DNA of 64,000 nt from Glandiceps talaboti (taxonomy: Eukaryota; Hemichordata; Enteropneusta; Spengelidae): the NCBI RefSeq assembly GCF_964340395.1, contig NC_135569.1, forward strand, positions 472,501 through 536,500. The letters are read 5' to 3'. Below the pieces are notes generated by a model. The model saw nothing but the letters and a program-made list of their open reading frames with translations. It was not told the origin of the DNA and ran no database searches. The translations under genes were made by a program, and so were the position numbers. Positions within the stretch are counted from its first letter, which is position 1. Each line of letters opens with the position of its first letter. Positions 1 to 13,690 of this stretch are shown here, piece by piece.

Positions 1-3000
1 TTTGGAAATAAACAAAGTTTATTTTAATAGATTTCAGAAATCGAAAGTAAAAAGAAATACTTCAGCTAAAACCGTATACCCATGTATGTAGTTAAATGTG
101 ACGGAAATGAACATCTGAATCGGAGACCACTGAAACGGATGTTGCCATGTCAACAAGGTTATACTGTATCATGATGAATTAGTTTTATTGCTCATAAATA
201 TTTGGTATGATGGATTTTCGCAACCGTTGGCTTCTGTTCTCAATTGTTAAAAAATACAAACTTTCTGATTTTCGATTATATCATAGTTTAATACTAGAGG
301 TGTCTTCGCCAGACTATCATACAATCAGTCGGAAAGCCCCCCCCCCATGTCCAACCCCTCCCCTCCTCTTCCAGTTGATTTTTAATTCGAATGTAATTGT
401 TCAAATATTGGCAACTTGGAGTGATATTCCATAAGTTTTGTTGGACTCGACAGTTGGATTCAGTTATATAGGTAAAAAGTGAAACTCACCTTAGTTAAAT
501 CTTGGATTATACCCAAATGCTGGACAGCTTGCTACCGGCAGCGCAGTATGTTCTGAGTAGTGCAGCTTGCTTGGCAAATGAGGCAATGAGTCAGTGCTAC
601 AATCACGCGCTACAGTCACGTACACTGGTTGGTTTCCTTACTTGGATGTTATTAAAGAGAGGAAGAGTTGAATTTCACACTGTAATGCGTAGACGTCCGT
701 CACACACATTATTAGTACGTGGAACATCGGAAGTAGATTTTCAAAGTTATTTGCATGAAAACAAAACGTGATCACAAATTTGTCGCTGGTGGCGCTCTTC
801 ATTTCGCTCATGTAAGTTTGCTTTCCCTTCAAGCGCTTCCTCAGACTAACGTGTATTGTCATGAGTGGGATCTGTAGATGTTTACATCCACTGCGTAATG
901 GTCAAATAGCCTGTGAGTTTGTTCTATGATTAGCAATGAACTAATTAATACAGAGTTAGTAATAAGGGAACGAGCAAAAAACAGTCAGAGGAAACAAAAA
1001 TTATGATAGCAATATATAAAACATTGCAGTGTATTTGAATTAGATGTTTTGAGAAAATAAGAGGAGTAAGAAAATCGCGAGAAAAAAAATGTATTCATTC
1101 TGTTCTCAGTGATATAATTAGTATGAAATGTTCGTCTTAGGAATCTCGTCGATCATTCTATAAGTAGTTGAATATATCAATCAAATTCTAAAAACAAGTG
1201 ATAAATGTCGTATGTGAGTTTGTCAAGTTGTGTTCTTTATTTCACTCGACACGGAGTTTTAGCAATAAAGAGTTTTATTTCACTTGTTTCCATACTGTGC
1301 AAGATTTATCGCTTAGTCTCCATTACCCTGCCTCTCACCGCCTTGCCGTTGAGTGCTCTACCACATCCCATCCCCAGCAGCAACAGGCTGGGTAACCGAG
1401 ACTACCAGTCGCTCATGCCAGTCGTTAAGATTTGGCGTCGACGACGCCCTCTGTGGTGAGATAGAACGACACGAAAGTTTGCGACAGTCACCTACACATG
1501 AAATTAAACTTGTACTAATGATATATTTAAATAATAACACAATTACTTAAATGTTATTTATTCAATATGGCGTCTGACACCTTAAGGAATATAAATCATG
1601 TGATTTTATTTTTACATTTTGACAGGGCCGGGAGACAGGACAGTACCTAAAACTTACATATCGCATCAAGGTGATCCCTAGACTGTAAAGAAAAGTAAGA
1701 TACGTCGTGCCGTTAACCGGCTTTGACCGATGTGTGAGGGCGCCCTTTCACAGCGTACCTTACAGACGAGATGATCCCTGCAAAGCATAACTGTATATCC
1801 ACCATCAGTAGGGGCGAGACTCAATAATGCAATGTAAGGGGGCGAGACAAATAACTGTAGTTCATGATCAATTTAAGATTTAAAAAAACTATTTTAGTTA
1901 GGCCTCAGATCCAACTTCCACCACCCCATCCCTACCCTGCCAACTTAAAGTAATTGACCAAAATTGCTGACAGCAAAAATCAGTGTAACTCTCACTGTAG
2001 TACTATGAATAAAATGTGTATTTTAATACCATGCATTTACTATATCGAAAATTCTTCCATTTCTCAATTTGACAACAGGTTTAGAAATATTTGTATTAGT
2101 ACAAAATAGATTCCATTAAAACAAAGCTGTTTTTGTCAGACGAGAGCTAACACTGATTGTTTTGTTAGCTTCAATTCAAAAGTTTCTTTGGTTATGAACA
2201 AACAGTAATATTGTACTTTAGCATGAGACATGAATAAATTTGAAACTTCAAAAGGCATCAGTTGGTATCACACGATAAAACACTATAATCGGAGACATGG
2301 ATACAACGAATCGCTGACAGGTGACATAGGGAGACAAGGGAGTTAGATTCCGAGACCAAAGTTCAAGAAAGGCTGAAAACCGCAGACCGAATACTCATCG
2401 TTGTGTAATGGTGTTTATCTAATGATTGACAGCAGCGCCCTCAACGAATTTGTCAGCCTACTAGTCCTCTGAAGACAATGATACATTCAATGCATGCTTA
2501 GCTGCCATATGCCATTTACCCGTTATTTATGAAATCTTCGCACCCCAATTTTTTTCATGCCTCCCCACCCCACCATAAATTCTACTCATTCCCTTATATT
2601 TAGAATATGCCACATTTCACTTCTATCAACAGAAAACATCTGCTAGGGCAAAATCCCAAAACTACTGGGAGTGATATGGTGTAATAATTTTTTGATTTTT
2701 TAATTATATTAGGATATCATGTATCATTTTTTTATTATAAGGAACAAAAAAATTGTTAGAACAAAATGTGAAAATGGAACAACAGGACCCAGCTCAATAT
2801 GATCCATTGATCAGTGTGTGGGGATGGGGTAGGGTGGAGGGGTGTTTGTGTATGTGTTTGTGTATGTGTATGTGTGTGAGGGGCCGGGGGCATCAAGGAA
2901 GAAAGAATGGTTCGATATGGTTTTATTGGTCAGAAATACGCCCAGCTTGTATACACAGAACTGCCAGGGCTGTATATGAACAAATGACACCCCGTTGTTT

Positions 3001-4280
3001 GATAAATTCAGAGTCATGTAATAATATATAGCATTCACTAGTCTTGTTTATGTATAATTACAAAACAGAGTGTTGATTTCATCCACTTATTCAAAATTCT
3101 ATATTATACTTGCTTCATTAGGAGTATGGCACACATTTTTTTCTAGCAGTTTCATTGTATATCACATTTTATTTTAATCTTTCTTCAAATTTCGAGACTT
3201 TCAAAATTTGCTATAATTTTCCAAGACTTTCCATCCTGTTTTATATCGTATTTCTATTTTAAAGATGGAAAAGATATACTTTACAGTTTGTTATGGTCGG
3301 TTAAAGCATAGACCCTCCACCAATGGTAGAGGGTCTATGGTTAAAGTGTCACTAAACCAGAATATGTCTACTGACCTTTATTCATGAGGTCATGACCCAC
3401 TCCTTTGTATTCAGTTGTCATAGAGATCGGGTCATTAACTAAATATCTTTTCATCAGTTGCCATAGAAAAGGATCAGACATGTGCATGTTGCGAAGAGAC
3501 TGGACAGCAACTAACTGTACTAGGTTCTTTAGAACTGTATGAAATGATAACCACTTATTATGATATGACATCTTGTTAGAATACTTCCCACCAAAAAAAA
3601 ACCTGAATGAATGAGTCACTGTGATAGATGCAATAGTAATGAAATAGACGAGTGGTTACATTTATTATTTTCATACAATAAGTAGTTCTGAAATAGTAAG
3701 AATCATCTGTTTCTTTTATCTTTTGAAAAGGAAAATGTTATGAAAGTAACAAAGGATTACAAATTCAAGCTCTAGGTAATTACTTAGTGAATGTTTTTAT
3801 TTTGATACTCAATTTTAGCAGAAATACAACATTTCACATTTTATCTCAAATTCTTTTTGGCTGAAAACAGTATTTGACTACAGTGTACCTATAGCTACAT
3901 TACTTTCGATTGACACCTCATATCTGAGTCTACAGTTTAACATTGTACTCAGAATTTATAAATTTATTTTGGCACTAAGTCAGCTAAAATAGTAGGTTTG
4001 CAGCCAAGATTGATAATTTAAGAACCGTTTTGTGCTTTGAAGGGGCACAAACTGAGTTTAAACGTTGTAGAACAAGATAAATCTATATTACTCTAGTCTA
4101 GGCAATCAAATGTTCCAAGAAAATTGTAAGGCAATGATAATGTCATAGAAGGCATACATCTACATTAACTTTATACTAAAATAATTCAATCAAGGTTTTA
4201 TGAAAGCATTTTCGTTTGAGTAAAATGTTTATAAGACTCAGCTAGCTTGTGCCACTTTAATCCGATATCTCATTCATGAT
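1..4280. other. Unassigned AT-rich DNA, no exon recognised
   Basis: An open frame of 89 codons at 502-771 (+) shows no recognisable domain. CpG is locally higher at about 1330-1800. A perfect 11-bp-arm hairpin (CATAGACCCTC / GAGGGTCTATG) lies at 3307-3339. Nothing else is recognisable. Confidence 0.5.
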
Positions 4281-4350
4281 ATCTGGATCTGGATTAGTAA
4301 TTGGCACCGCCTCCTTATCTGGATCTGGATTAGTAATTGGCACCGCCTCC
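4281..4350. repeat. Two-copy 36-bp tandem duplication
   Basis: The unit starts ATCTGGATCTGGATTAGTAA and ends with GGCACCGCCTCC. Copies at 4281-4316 and 4317-4350 are almost identical. Confidence 0.85.
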
Positions 4351-4479
4351 ATAGGAGTATCACGCCAATGGGGGTCATTAGTTGAATGTTGTAGATATTT
4401 TTTACCGGATGGTGTTTATATATGACAAGTAGCCTACATCGATATAAGTGTGAGTATTGTACTGTTCATACTGTATTAC

Positions 4480-4530
4480 ACTTTTCAAGTGTGTTTGAGT
4501 AAATAAAGATTGGAATTGAAATTGAATTAT
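4480..4530 (+). mobile_element. Possible LINE-type 3' tail
   Basis: The string GAGTAAATAAAGATTGGAAT followed by short GAATT-like repeats resembles the 3' end of L2/CR1-like retroelements. No coding remnant is visible nearby. Confidence 0.2.
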
Positions 4531-5599
4531 GTTGTTTATAAATGACACCCTATCTAAACAACTCCCCCTGAATAATTTAAGTTCTGATCAGAGTTTTATA
4601 TTCATTATAAATGATTGTATTCAACTACTAGCAAAATTTATTGAAAGTGCCTTCAGAAGAAGAGAATGATTATATACAAGTAATTTTTAATCTATATTGT
4701 ATATATTTGATTTTTATGATGTCTCTACTTGACAACTGTACTGCTTATTTGATGTACTCTTAAATTTGACTCAGAATGATTTAGAAGCCCAAAAGGGCTG
4801 GGTGAAAAATGCTTCTTTTTATTCCTATTGTAAAATGTCACAAGTCACTGTAGTAAACTATGTCTACTTGCTTCCTCTACTTTTCAAGATTTTTGTTATT
4901 TCTTTTTATTGTAAATCCTTTGATGTCATATTTTTTAGTCAAAATAAGTCTAAGAATAAATGTTGGAATTTTTAAAAAAAAAGTATTTTGATGCATGGAG
5001 GATGGGAATTCCCCAATGAATATTCGTTTGTAAGCATGATACACGTACGCAAAACATGTTTTGAGATGAGCAGCAATATTCTAACTGAGTTAGCAATAGC
5101 TAAAAATAGGCAACTGTCGTCACTTCGCAAACCGTTCTGATTGGCTATTTGTTTAACTCTTCTGGGGTCAAATGAAATACTTCCGCTGAAATTGCCATAC
5201 ATAAACTTGATTTTTTTCGATGGTTTTAGATACTTTATATGTCCAAAATTAGGTAGACAAATTGAAAATCATGTGTGTATTCATGTGCTACATGATGTAA
5301 ACGAAATATCGAGATGGGAGAGGTTAGCATTGATATAAATAGATTCAAAGATATCCTATGAATATTCATTGGGGTCACAATCGAATAACGTTCTTCAAGA
5401 CCTCGTGGTTGCATGTTTGTTTGATGGGTCGACGTGAACAATCCGAAATCGTGATTTGTTGATAGACTTTCCGACTTCAGCAAGAAATACCGCCTTATTT
5501 GTGAGTTTATGACTTAATATTTTTTGTATTTAAGTGAATAGGTGTCATGGAAACGTGTTACTGTGGGTATGCAAGTGTCATTAACACCTTTTTGGTGAG

Positions 5600-5815
5600 T
5601 GTGGTATGTAAACGTACGTGTGTGTATACAAAAGTAGATCAACGGTTTCGCGCGCTCAATATCAGTGATATGTGTCACACCCGTCAACCTTGATAGCTCG
5701 ATTTCTACGCCATTCAAAATTTCCAGCGTGTTTGTGGTTTTCCCTAATCGATCTAAGTGGTTTCAAAGTTGCCAAACACCAGCACCTTGTCGTGGATATG
5801 TATCGATCCGACCAG
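5600..5815 (+). promoter_or_regulatory. CpG-richer patch ending in a strong splice donor; possible 5' non-coding exon
   Basis: CpG dinucleotides are frequent here (CGCGCGCTC, GTACGTGTG) against a CpG-poor background. The stretch ends CCGACCAG followed by GTAAGAAAT, a strong donor. If it belongs to the downstream p53-family gene it would be a non-coding exon about 37 kb before the ATG exon, like TP73 exon 1. There is no direct evidence for that link. Confidence 0.2.
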
Positions 5816-6345
5816 GTAAGAAATCAATAAATAGTTCAATTTCCACGTCACCTCTGGGTTACCATTCATTTGGCCTTTGGGGATACCCTTTCTGCGACCC
5901 CAGATTTGTTCACTAAGATTTTGAACTAAAATTCGAAGTACTGCATCAATTTTTATGCAGATCTATTTGCCTTCACAGTTGGTGTATTATGTGAGCTTTG
6001 ATGTTTGCTGTCTGAGTGATGTTAAATTTCCACGGTTATTTGTTGTCATTTATTTCTTCGGAAGTTACAATCTTACCCGGAAGAGATATGTGTTGCAAAA
6101 TGGAGGGAAAACACACACGATTTCTTTCGTCACCAACAACACAATGGCCGTCAGAAAGAAGCCATATGAATGCTCTATTTACAGGTAGCCATATATGTTT
6201 ACCGAAATATCCAACTTCATAGACCGGAATGCTAAGTTCGCGACGTTAACGCATTTTATTTCTGTGTTTTTTGTAACTGAAAACTTGACACAACAACAAG
6301 TTACTAGTATGTTGTCTCGTGTCACATTCACAACGGTAGCAGGTA

Positions 6346-6723
6346 TTAGTTATTACTGAAAATTACGGTGCTACCGAGTTTTGACATAAAGTGCTTCTTG
6401 CTAGAAATATGGTCGTAAAAATCGTCATAGCAGTGATGTTTTATTATGAATTTTAAAATGTTGTTGATGACAGTGTTGACGATATGTAGGCCGATTTGTA
6501 ACACTACACGAGAAGTTACAAAGTTCACGAAACTTGAGAAAACCCTACAGTGGATGGTGATTGTATTGAGCTTCTGACAGGTCGGCGAACTGCAAGCAAT
6601 TTTTAATTTCGACAATTGTTTTATCATGGTGTCATTTTGTATGTCAACCAAATGCATGTTCTTAAAAATGTGTCCTGATTTTTTCAAAAATGACATTTGA
6701 CCCATGAACATAAATGTAAACAT
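6346..6723 (-). other. Unidentified 125-codon open frame
   Basis: It begins MFTFMFMGQMSFLKK. No domain or family is recognisable. It is longer than most chance frames in this AT-rich DNA but has no other coding support. Confidence 0.15.
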
Positions 6724-6891
6724 TGTTAAACAGCCATCTTATTTTTTTTATAAATACTAACTAACTACCACTCCTATAATATCCAACTAAGGACACTGTA
6801 TTCTTTGCCCTTACCATGTTGACTAATTACAAACTAAATAATAGCCTAAGGAAGGACAAATAAAAAAAAAAAAAAATGTCAGTTAGGAATG

Positions 6892-7303
6892 TGGAATAGT
6901 ATTGTAGCGATATTCCTTCAACTTTGAAGTCTACAGGTAGACTATAGTTAGGTTAGTGGAATAGTGTAGTAGTGATTCAGATAGTCTTTCAAGTCTGCAG
7001 GTAGACTATAGTTAGGTTAGTGGAATAGTGTAGTAGTGAGTCCTTCAAGTCTACAGGTAGGCTCCAGTTAGGATAGTGGAATAGTGTAGTAGTGAATCCT
7101 TCGAGTCTACAGGTAGGTTACAGTTAGGATAGTGGAATAGTGTAGTAGTGATAGTCCTTCAAGTCTACAGGTAGACTACAGTTAGGATAGTGGAATAGTG
7201 TAGTAGTGAGTCCTTCAAGTCTACAGGTAGGCTCCAGTTAGGATAGTGGAATAGTGTAGTAGTGATAGTCCTTCAAGTCTACAGGTAGACTACAGTTGGG
7301 ATA
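6892..7303. repeat. Minisatellite, about 7 copies of a 55-64-bp unit
   Basis: The unit contains GTGGAATAGTGTAGTAGTGA then CCTTCAAGTCTACAGGTAG and AGTTAGGATA. Copies vary by small indels. An A-rich run precedes the array. Confidence 0.9.
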
Positions 7304-7819
7304 ATATGTAAAATCAGTTTTTATTTATTATAATTACAGAGGCGAATCTGAAGGGCTTAGTTAAATGATTTTAACCTTGAGCTTTGTATATTACTGCTTT
7401 GGGTGTGTACATTGGTTTGTAAGGCTGTTAGTTTATAGTACTTGTATGTATTCATTGACATAGGTTTACACACACACAATAAAAGGAGTACAGAGTAAAT
7501 GAAAGTGACATGCAAACAAACAAACAAAATGGAACCTTGACCTCTGACCTTGTGAGAGAAAATCCCAAATTACAGAGATTGTTCATAGTTTAGGCGAACA
7601 CCTCAGGGCTCAACAATGTAATGTTTGATGAGTTTGTAGACCCCTGGAGGGAAGGTGGGTTTTATACAATAGATTTGAAAGTGTGAATGGATTATCTGCC
7701 TCACAGCCATCACTCCTATTCATCACTATCAACTTCTTTCTGAGATGGTGACTAGACTTCTTTCGTCCAATATCGATGTCTTGACATTTTGCACTTGAAA
7801 TTTGGTGTTTTTCTAAGAT

Positions 7820-8580
7820 TTGGTACATCCTATAAAAGAGGGAGAAATTGGTTAAAACTTAAATATTTGTGTCAACGTTTGGTGTTTTTGCAATGATTTC
7901 AATAACCAATGTAATAGGTGAGGCAAGTTGGTTAAAACTTAGAAGATTTTGGGGGTTTGTGTAACCAGGTAATAGAGGGAGAAATAGGTTGAAATATCTT
8001 TGTCAAAGTTTTATGTTTTTGCAAAGATTTTGGTACCCATGGTAACAGGAGATAAGTTGTTTAAAACTTGATAGCAAAGATTTAGGTACCAATAGCAACC
8101 AAAGAGATAACCAATAAAACTTCATAAATTCAAGTTGAAGTTTGAAGTTATTTGCAAAAATGTTGATGCACAAGAGGCATATTATGTCAAACTTTATAAC
8201 TTTAGATTTATGTATCCATGACAACAGCAAATTAGGTTAAATTTGATAGATTTGAGTTGAAGTTTGATGTTTTTGCTGTATTTTGTGTACCTAAGTAACA
8301 GAGGTAATAAATTTGTCAAAACTTGATAGCAAAGATGTAGATATCTTGGCAACAGAAGGGTAGATTGGTTAAACTTTGCAGATTTTAGTTGTAGAGTTGT
8401 GGGGTTCTGTAAAGTATACTGAGATAACAGAGGAAGCAAGTTGTTTAAAATTTCACAGATTTATTTGATGTTTACAAACTTATGATAAAAATGTCACCAG
8501 TCCTGTAAAGTAGAGAATTAATTTGAAGTTTTGTGATTCTGTAAAGATTTAGTTACCCAGGTAACAAAGGAGTTACTCAT
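7820..8580. repeat. Diverged tandem array
   Basis: A degenerate unit recurs, containing AACAGAGG, AAGTTGGTTAAAACTT and TTTTGCAAAGATTT..GGTACC. The antisense frames at 8003-8230 and 8194-8439 reflect this repeat, not genes. Confidence 0.65.
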
Positions 8581-8774
8581 CTAACGCTTCCACACATTTT
8601 TATATATGCTGATTTTGTGTGGATAATAAAAAGGTTAACATATGGGAACTCAGGTATAGTTTACTGAAATGACATCTGCAACAAAAAATGAAGTCTTATA
8701 TTTGTATTTATCAGGACATAGTTATTGGATTATGAGGACATAGTTATTGAAACTCTTACTATTATGTGTTATAG

Positions 8775-8907
8775 CTCAGAGACTTGTCTTTGTGTTACTA
8801 TCTCAAGAAGCTCCCTAGCCCAGAGAGTTGTGTTGAGATCGCAACGCCAAGGCAAGTCTTCTTGTGAGTTTCTTGAGATGGTAACACCACGGCAACAAGT
8901 CTCTGGG
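8775..8907. mobile_element. Foldback (hairpin) element
   Basis: The left arm contains CAGAGACTTGT and TATCTCAAGAAGCTC. The right arm holds its reverse complement with small differences (TTTCTTGAGATGG and ACAAGTCTCTGGG). A single diverged arm recurs at 47411-47468. No coding sequence is present, so a MITE-like element is likely. Confidence 0.6.
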
Positions 8908-8914
8908 TTATATT

Positions 8915-8915
<1 letters not shown>

Positions 8916-8971
<56 letters not shown>
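8916..8971. repeat. (AC)n microsatellite
   Basis: About 27 AC repeats directly follow the foldback element. The cysteine/valine open frames on the minus strand come from this repeat. Confidence 0.98.
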
Positions 8972-8973
<2 letters not shown>

Positions 8974-9549
8974 CACTTGTCATCTCCCTATAAGGATTAA
9001 CCAACCATAGGAAACAATTAAACAAACAAACAAACATCTAATGACACAGGTAAGTAAGCAATGCTTTCCTTTCCAAGACAATGGACAACAAAAGTCTCCA
9101 CAAGTACTGTTCAAAATTATATAACTTACAATGGACAACTAAAGTCTCTACTAGTACTGTTCAAAATTATGTAACTTGATTACAAAAAGTATTGGTTTTT
9201 ACTGCTTTGTCCATCAATAGTGGTGTACTTCAAAGTAAATACAGGAGAGAGGTGATAAACCTGATTCTGACAAAAGGACTATATTTAGACTTTGTATTCA
9301 AAATCAGGATTTTCTCTTTTCATCTAGAATGGTTTTAGGCACTGACTATATAGAAGATTCACACAATTTCTCATGGTATGTTTTCATAATCCTGTTAGCA
9401 TATAGATGACATTTTTCATGGATGATGAGCGAAAATTCAAAAAATCAAATTGGCAAATTACAAGTAGGATAGCTAAAATATTGCAGTGTCGTAGTATTAG
9501 TCCCTCGTGTGTGTGATTGTGTGTGTAAATATGCAATACTAGAATTTAG

Positions 9550-9922
9550 CAGTAGTCCAATTGAATATTGACCACCAGACATTGTTTCTAGACTACCAGA
9601 TTAGCAGTAGTCCAGGACACATAGACTACTAAACATTGTATCTAGACTACCAAATTATCAGTAGTCCAGGACACATAGACTACTAAACATTGTATCTAGA
9701 CTACCAAATTATCAGTAGTCCAGGACACATAGACTACTAAACATTGTATCTAGACTACCAAATTATCAGTAGTCCAGGATACATAGACTACAAAACATTG
9801 TATCTAGACTACCAAATTAGTAGTAGTCCAGGACACATAGACTACTAAGCATTGTATCTTGACTACCAAATTAGTAGTAGTCCAGGACACATAGACTACT
9901 AAGCATTGTATCTAGACTACCA
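9550..9922. repeat. Minisatellite, about 7 copies of a 53-55-bp unit
   Basis: The unit contains CAGTAGTCCAGGACACATAG, ACTACTAAACATTG and TATCTAGACTACCAAATTA. The inner copies are nearly identical. Confidence 0.95.
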
Positions 9923-10540
9923 GATTTACAAGATAGTAGTGTAATAGAACAATGAAAATCAATAAAAGAATTGTAACTGAAAGTTCTTTTTGCTAAATCT
10001 GACTATTGGGCATAAAACTTAAAAGTTAAATTTGAGCTGTGACATGGTTTTGTGGATGTGTATGTTGATTTTTGTATGATGGTTAGATTAGGTAGGTAAG
10101 ATTTGCTAAATGTGTCTAATTTTGAACCATTGATAAAAACACGAAGTTTCATCAAAATATTGGCATAGCTGGAGGAAAAACAAGAGAGAAAAAACTGCAT
10201 TCCTGCAACAAATATGTCCATAGTTATGATGTTATGGTGATGGTTATCAGATCATGCATAAATTTCCCATTAGATGCTGTTAAACAATTGGGATGTATTG
10301 ATTGATTTAGCTTACAGGAGTACAGGGTAATAAATTCTAAAAACTGCCCCAAATTTTTCTGTTGCTGCATGATTCTAGCATTTTAAATGGTTAGATAATT
10401 CAAAGGGAAGTAATGACACTGATTTCATTTCAAAATTCACAATGTTGAGATTTTTTCTGAGGAAAAAAATTGTTTTGTCAAGTAGAGATATAGGGATGTG
10501 AAATTTAAAGAAAGAAAATAAGTATTTGAATATGAAAAAG

Positions 10541-10660
10541 ATGTGTTGAAAATATGGAGTAACTTTGTCCTTGTCAGGTATGTGTTCAAAATATGGAGTA
10601 ACCCTGCCCTTGTCAGGTATGTGTTCAAAATATGGAGTTACCCTGCCCTTGTCAGGTATG
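10541..10660. repeat. Three copies of a 39-bp repeat
   Basis: The unit contains AAAATATGGAGTAACCCTG and CCCTTGTCAGGTATGTGTTC. Because 39 is divisible by three it stays open (13-residue period), which is not evidence of coding. Confidence 0.92.
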
Positions 10661-10661
10661 T

Positions 10662-10795
10662 GAACTTTGATTTACTTATAAGGGATTGGCAACCATTCAC
10701 TAAACCCTCCAAAATTGTTTGGAAATGGTTGGATTTCTAGGTGCCTGGGATTTGTTGCCATGGAAACCATGTGGAACATTAAACCAATGATTATC
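10662..10795. mobile_element. Interspersed repeat, copy 1
   Basis: AGGGATTGGCAACCATTCAC, ACTAAACCCTCCAAAA and GGGATTTGTTGCCATGGAAA recur in the same order in diverged form at 12768-12875. The family is not identified. Confidence 0.5.
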
Positions 10796-12767
10796 CACCC
10801 CCACTTTGTATTATGGTGTTGATGTCATTATATTTACATGTCATTTACATATCAAAGGTAAATTTTGCAGTTGTGATTCATTTGTCATTATAAGTTCATG
10901 ATTTGTCTGGAAGGACTTTGACATCAATATTGTATATATCATCACAGTTAGGAATCATTCTTGTTCATGAAGATTTAGATTAAATTTGTTTTTCTGTTTC
11001 AAATGGATTTTGAATTCTACGAAATTTAGATATATGTACATTAATAAAACTTGGATAGATTTTATTTTACATGTGTGTATGGCCCTAATGACAGGTAGTA
11101 CTGGTAAAACATTTACAAAAACAGGGAAGTCTGGAAAAACCAACAGCTGATTTCAATCTTGGCTCTGTTATCACTTGAAAACTTACACACCAATCAAAAC
11201 AAGAAAAAATAGGTAGCAAAGCTAAACAAGACAAGAAAATGAAAACGACAGTTTCGGAAGAAAAAGTATTGAATTGATAAAATGACTTGGGAACTGACAT
11301 AGGTTTTGCCTGCATGTATTGCATCTCTTCAGAACAAGGTAATATTGTGCACTATGTGATAATGGGGAGATGACCTAGGTTAAAGATTTTGTTGTAAATT
11401 GAAATGCTTTTTACACATTCAGAAAAAACATTGACTTTAATGGGTACTACTTCTGAAGTAAATGGTTGCTTTGAAAGAGTGTGCAAAGAATGCATTGTAC
11501 AATGCAATGTGAGTCAATCACAGTAAAAGTGGTGTAAAGGTTTGCAAAACTTGCTTTCTAGAAATGAGGTGGGGAAAAAATGTCTGTTTCGGCCTTGTCA
11601 ATTTGTGTGTTAATTTATGAAATGTGGTGATATGTTAACTGAAGTAAAACTGTTTAAATTATAGTTGGACCTCAAAAGGGTTATTACCCAGGCCCACCTT
11701 TAACAATATCTATGACTGCAGATAGCTGTCTCTTACTGGCGCAAAATACATATAAGATAGAAGTGGTATTTTAAAGGGTGGGTTGTCAAGGCTAAAAATT
11801 CCTTTACTGGTTTGTCGACTCTTCAAAAGTGAATACTTTGTTAGTTAGCCTTTGCCCTTTGTGAAATGGTGGAAAGCCATATAAACCGTCCGCAATGAAC
11901 AGTACGGGTCACTGGATGATTGGAAACAACAAATTGTATAGAACGTTGTTTTTTTTCAATTGTGCGACATACTCATTGGGGGAGCATGTCCCAATAGTGA
12001 ACAATGGAAAAGGTATGGTATCATAAAACAGTTGTCACAGAGCTATAAAAGTGTTTGAATGTGTTAAGTACAGTAGTTTGGTTTGTATGCATATAACAGG
12101 TTACTAAACAGCTTTCATGGGCTACAACTCTATGAAAAGGATTGAGAGATGACTTGATGGGAGGATTGTCTGCCGTATAAGGAATGTTAACCAGATAGGA
12201 ACAATTAGTTCTTGTTGTTGTAGGTGTATTAGAGTATCAGGTTTCACTGATATTTGGGATGTTGTAACCATGGCGGATCTCCAGCTAGGGTGCAATTAGT
12301 TCCGCTTGTTACTTGCAAGGGAATCACTGGCAATATTTGTTACTATTTTGTATAGCAGGTCTTTTGAAAAATAAGATATTTTTGCTGAAGTTTAGAGACC
12401 CTGAGAAAGAGGGGAGAAAATTAGAATTTAGAAAAGTGTATAATTTTTGTAAATACAGTTTCCCTAAGTATGGTTGGCAACCCTGTAAAATACCAAAACT
12501 TGTATAGATTTTACCACCTTACCAGTAAAAAGAAAGTATCGCAATATTTGCTTGCCAGCTAAATATGACAATTTACTCTAGAACTTAGTGGAACTCTGGT
12601 TCATATTGAATTGAACAATGTGACAAATTTTATTTCTGATCCAGTGATGGAATGGTTTATCAGGGTAAAAAGAGAAGAAGAAAAACATTCATCAAAAAGA
12701 TACAATTATAAATACGACCTTTGACCCCAAGCCTTGAAATATTCAAGGATATTTGGTCCTGTAACCT
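10796..12767. other. Unassigned AT-rich DNA
   Basis: No exon, RNA gene or clear repeat is recognised in this stretch. Confidence 0.5.
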
Positions 12768-12875
12768 GTTTATTAGGGATCAGCAACTTTAATGACTAAA
12801 CCCTCAAAAAGTGTTTGGGAATAGTTCTGTTATTCAATGGATGGGATTTGTTGCTGTGGAAACGATGAGATACGT
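12768..12875. mobile_element. Interspersed repeat, copy 2
   Basis: This is a diverged copy of the 10662-10795 sequence (AGGGATCAGCAACTTTAATG, ACTAAACCCTCAAAAAG, GGGATTTGTTGCTGTGGAAA). Confidence 0.5.
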
Positions 12876-13130
12876 TTAGCCTTGGTGAGTTTATTTTGAT
12901 TGAGGAGTTATTGTCATGAAAACTTAAAACCCAGTGTGCTCTTGAAATCATAGTACTGCCAATGAATTGTTAAGGAATTTCTATTTGAAGTATCAGTTTT
13001 ACAACATGTAATTTTAGGACTGTAGTGTATTATCTTTAACTTGGTTTTACATTCTTTTTGAATTTTGACTTGTCACTTTAGTTGGCAATATTTGTTTGTG
13101 ATATACAGTTACTCTGTGAGTACCAACTTA

Positions 13131-13690
13131 GTCCTGCTTGCAGACTTAGTAAGTTGAGACTCAGTTCTGACTATGTCCCTTTCCTAGTCCTGCTTGCAGA
13201 CTTGGTAAGTTGAGACTCAGTTCTGACTATGTCCCTTTCCTAGTCCTGCTTACAGACTTAGTAAGTTGAGACTCAGTTCTGACTATGTCCCTTTCCTAGT
13301 CCTGCTTGCAGACTTAGTAAGTTGAGACTCAGTTCTGACTATGTCCCTTTCCTAGTCCTGCTTGCAGACTTGGTAAGTTGAGACTCAGTTCTGACTATGT
13401 CCCTTTCCTAGTCCTGCTTGCAGACTTGGTAAGTTGAGACTCAGTTCTGACTATGTCCCTTTCCTAGTCCTGCTTACAGACTTAGTAAGTTGAGACTCAG
13501 TTCTGACTATGTCCCTTTCCTAGTCCTGCTTACAGACTTAGTAAGTTGAGACTCAGTTCTGACTATGTCCCTTTCCTAGTCCTGCTTGCAGACTTAGTAA
13601 GTCGAGACTCAGTTCTGAATATGTCCCTTTCCTAGTCCTGCTTGCAGACTTGGTAAGTCGAGACTCAGTTCTGACTGTCCTTTTCCTAGT
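13131..13690. repeat. Minisatellite, about 10 copies of a 56-bp unit
   Basis: The unit contains TCCTGCTTGCAGACTTAGTA, AGTTGAGACTCAGTTCTGAC and TATGTCCCTTTCCTAG. Copies differ mainly at GCTTGC/GCTTAC and TTAG/TTGG, so array expansion is recent. Confidence 0.97.

Noticed and set aside
502-771. 89-codon frame as a first gene
   Set aside because: No recognisable domain, no splice or start context, and length within chance for a window of this size.
8769-9037. Cysteine/valine-repeat frames
   Set aside because: Produced by the (AC)n microsatellite.
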